Below are positions 63,328 to 64,000 of a DNA stretch of 64,000 nt, piece by piece; positions within the stretch are counted from its first letter, which is position 1, and each line of letters begins with the position of its first letter. Made by a program: the position numbers and the translations under genes. Origin of the DNA: Dactylosporangium roseum (GTDB lineage Bacteria; Actinomycetota; Actinomycetes; Mycobacteriales; Micromonosporaceae); the NCBI RefSeq assembly GCF_025264685.1, contig NZ_CP073721.1:1975001-2039000 (forward strand), in the 5' to 3' direction. The notes beneath the pieces were generated by a model. It was not told where the DNA came from. It worked only from the letters and a program-made list of their open reading frames with translations, and made no database searches.

Positions 63328-63443
63328 CCGGACCGGAGCGGAGCGGAGGGCGCATGACCGGACCGGAGCGGAGCGGAGGCGCCGGTCGTCATGGGCTCGG
63401 CGCGGAGACAGGGCGGTCCGGAGCGCAGCGGAGGGACGAATGA
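63324..63443 (+). CDS. 39-codon ORF in place of CvnC; repeat-derived
   Basis: ATG 63324 overlaps the cvnB stop and TGA 63441-63443 overlaps the cvnD start, so the frame is coupled on both sides like a real operon member. It encodes MTGPERSGGR twice in tandem (30-bp duplication), then a Gly/Arg-rich end, with nothing of DUF742, the usual CvnC. The DNA resembles 45097-45163. Most likely a repeat that replaced cvnC or its deletion scar. Confidence 0.45.
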   Translation: MTGPERSGGRMTGPERSGGAGRHGLGAETGRSGAQRRDE

Positions 63444-64000
63444 CCGAGCCGTCCCGCCGCGGTCGCCCCACCGCGGTAAAGATCATCATTGCGGGTGGCT
63501 TCGGCGCGGGTAAGACCACGCTGGTCGGATCGATCTCCGAGATCCCGCCGGTGACCACTGAGGCCCTGATGACGACGGCGAGTATCGAGCACGACGACGC
63601 CACGCTCGTGCCCGACAAGGGCAGCACCACGGTCGCCATGGACTTCGGCCGTATCACGCTGTACCAGGACCTGGTCCTGTACCTGTTCGGAACTCCTGGC
63701 CAGCGCCGTTTCTGGTTCATGTGGGACGAACTGTGCAGGGGCGCGATCGGGGCGGTGGTCATCGCCGACACGCGTCGGCTCGCCGACTGCTTCGGCGCCA
63801 TCGACTTCTTCGAGAACCGCCGGCTCCCGTACGTCATCGCGGTCAACAACTTCGAGGGCGCGGCGCGCTACCACCTCGATGACATCCGCGATGCTCTCGC
63901 CATCCATCGCAGTGTGCCGATGCTCAACGCCGACGTGCGCTCACGCGCATCGGCGAAGGAAATCCTCGTCGCCGTCACCGAGCACGCCCTCGCGCGGCGC
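63440..64000 (+). CDS. cvnD: Conservon GTPase (CvnD type), 3' end outside the window
   Basis: The first 187 residues of a small Ras-like GTPase: G1 GGFGAGKTTLVGSISE (P-loop), G3-like FGTPGQRRFWFM (DxxG position reads GTPG), and G4-like AVNNFEG. The ATP/GTP-binding CvnD proteins of conservons match this. ATG 63440 overlaps the stop of the small ORF. Only a few residues should be missing at the end. Confidence 0.93.
   Translation, partial: MTEPSRRGRPTAVKIIIAGGFGAGKTTLVGSISEIPPVTTEALMTTASIEHDDATLVPDKGSTTVAMDFGRITLYQDLVLYLFGTPGQRRFWFMWDELCRGAIGAVVIADTRRLADCFGAIDFFENRRLPYVIAVNNFEGAARYHLDDIRDALAIHRSVPMLNADVRSRASAKEILVAVTEHALARR

Overview
The window is a GC-rich (roughly 70% or more) actinobacterial chromosome segment. 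Dense operons with ATGA/GTGA overlaps, frequent GTG starts, a conservon (histidine-kinase-like, roadblock and GTPase genes), an Ngc-type chitobiose/GlcNAc transporter without its own ATPase, and a fabG-fabI-hemH order like that of mycobacteria point to an Actinomycetes member. Micromonosporaceae is my best guess; this is inference from gene content, not a database result. No rRNA, tRNA, CRISPR array, prophage or secondary-metabolite cluster was seen.

Layout. 1-2307: the 3' end of a Sir2 deacetylase gene faces a translationally coupled trio (small conserved protein and two bPH2 membrane proteins). 2591-5591: moxR, DUF58 and VWA membrane protein operon. 5598-5985: an intergenic stretch with a 28-residue membrane-protein gene and a hairpin carrying a perfect Shine-Dalgarno/anti-Shine-Dalgarno sequence. 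5986-9319: fabG, fabI, ferrochelatase and a HAD phosphatase. 9776-16937: a conserved hypothetical, DUF3097, a serine hydrolase, an NfeD/stomatin pair, a SpoU methyltransferase and a PucR regulator. 17189-18906: a secreted coiled-coil protein and the relic of a class III aminotransferase. 19102-24209: RpiR regulator, SIS protein and NgcEFG-like transporter. 24382-26567: Pol I-like polymerase and a NUDIX protein. 26639-35160: a cox operon (CoxL is form II by motif) with its maturation genes. 35354-38410: a small sugar/glycosyl cluster with a frameshifted methyltransferase. 38511-40902: a stretch with two deletion relics. 41087-43056: a two-component system. 43210-46681: a GH1 lipoprotein, a HhH protein, an SDR and a P-loop kinase. 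46749-55179: a second MoxR/DUF58 locus with a transglutaminase-fold protein that lacks its catalytic Cys and His, plus Fn3 and TPR membrane proteins. 55265-59808: TetR and AraC regulators, a hemerythrin gene split by a 1540-bp insertion sequence, and a CitE-like protein. 60178-64000: a conservon lacking its DUF742 member.

Two themes stand out. First, intergenic gaps hold families of dispersed palindromes: a 69-70 bp element with 20-bp arms (four copies), a composite of a hairpin plus a conserved tail (two copies), and a perfect 22-bp inverted repeat. Second, several genes appear as internal-deletion relics that keep both ends but not the middle (aminotransferase, amidohydrolase, an SDR/YdjM fusion and possibly conservon C). 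Frameshift and IS disruption add to this decay. Whether it reflects recent genome erosion or assembly error needs read-level data.
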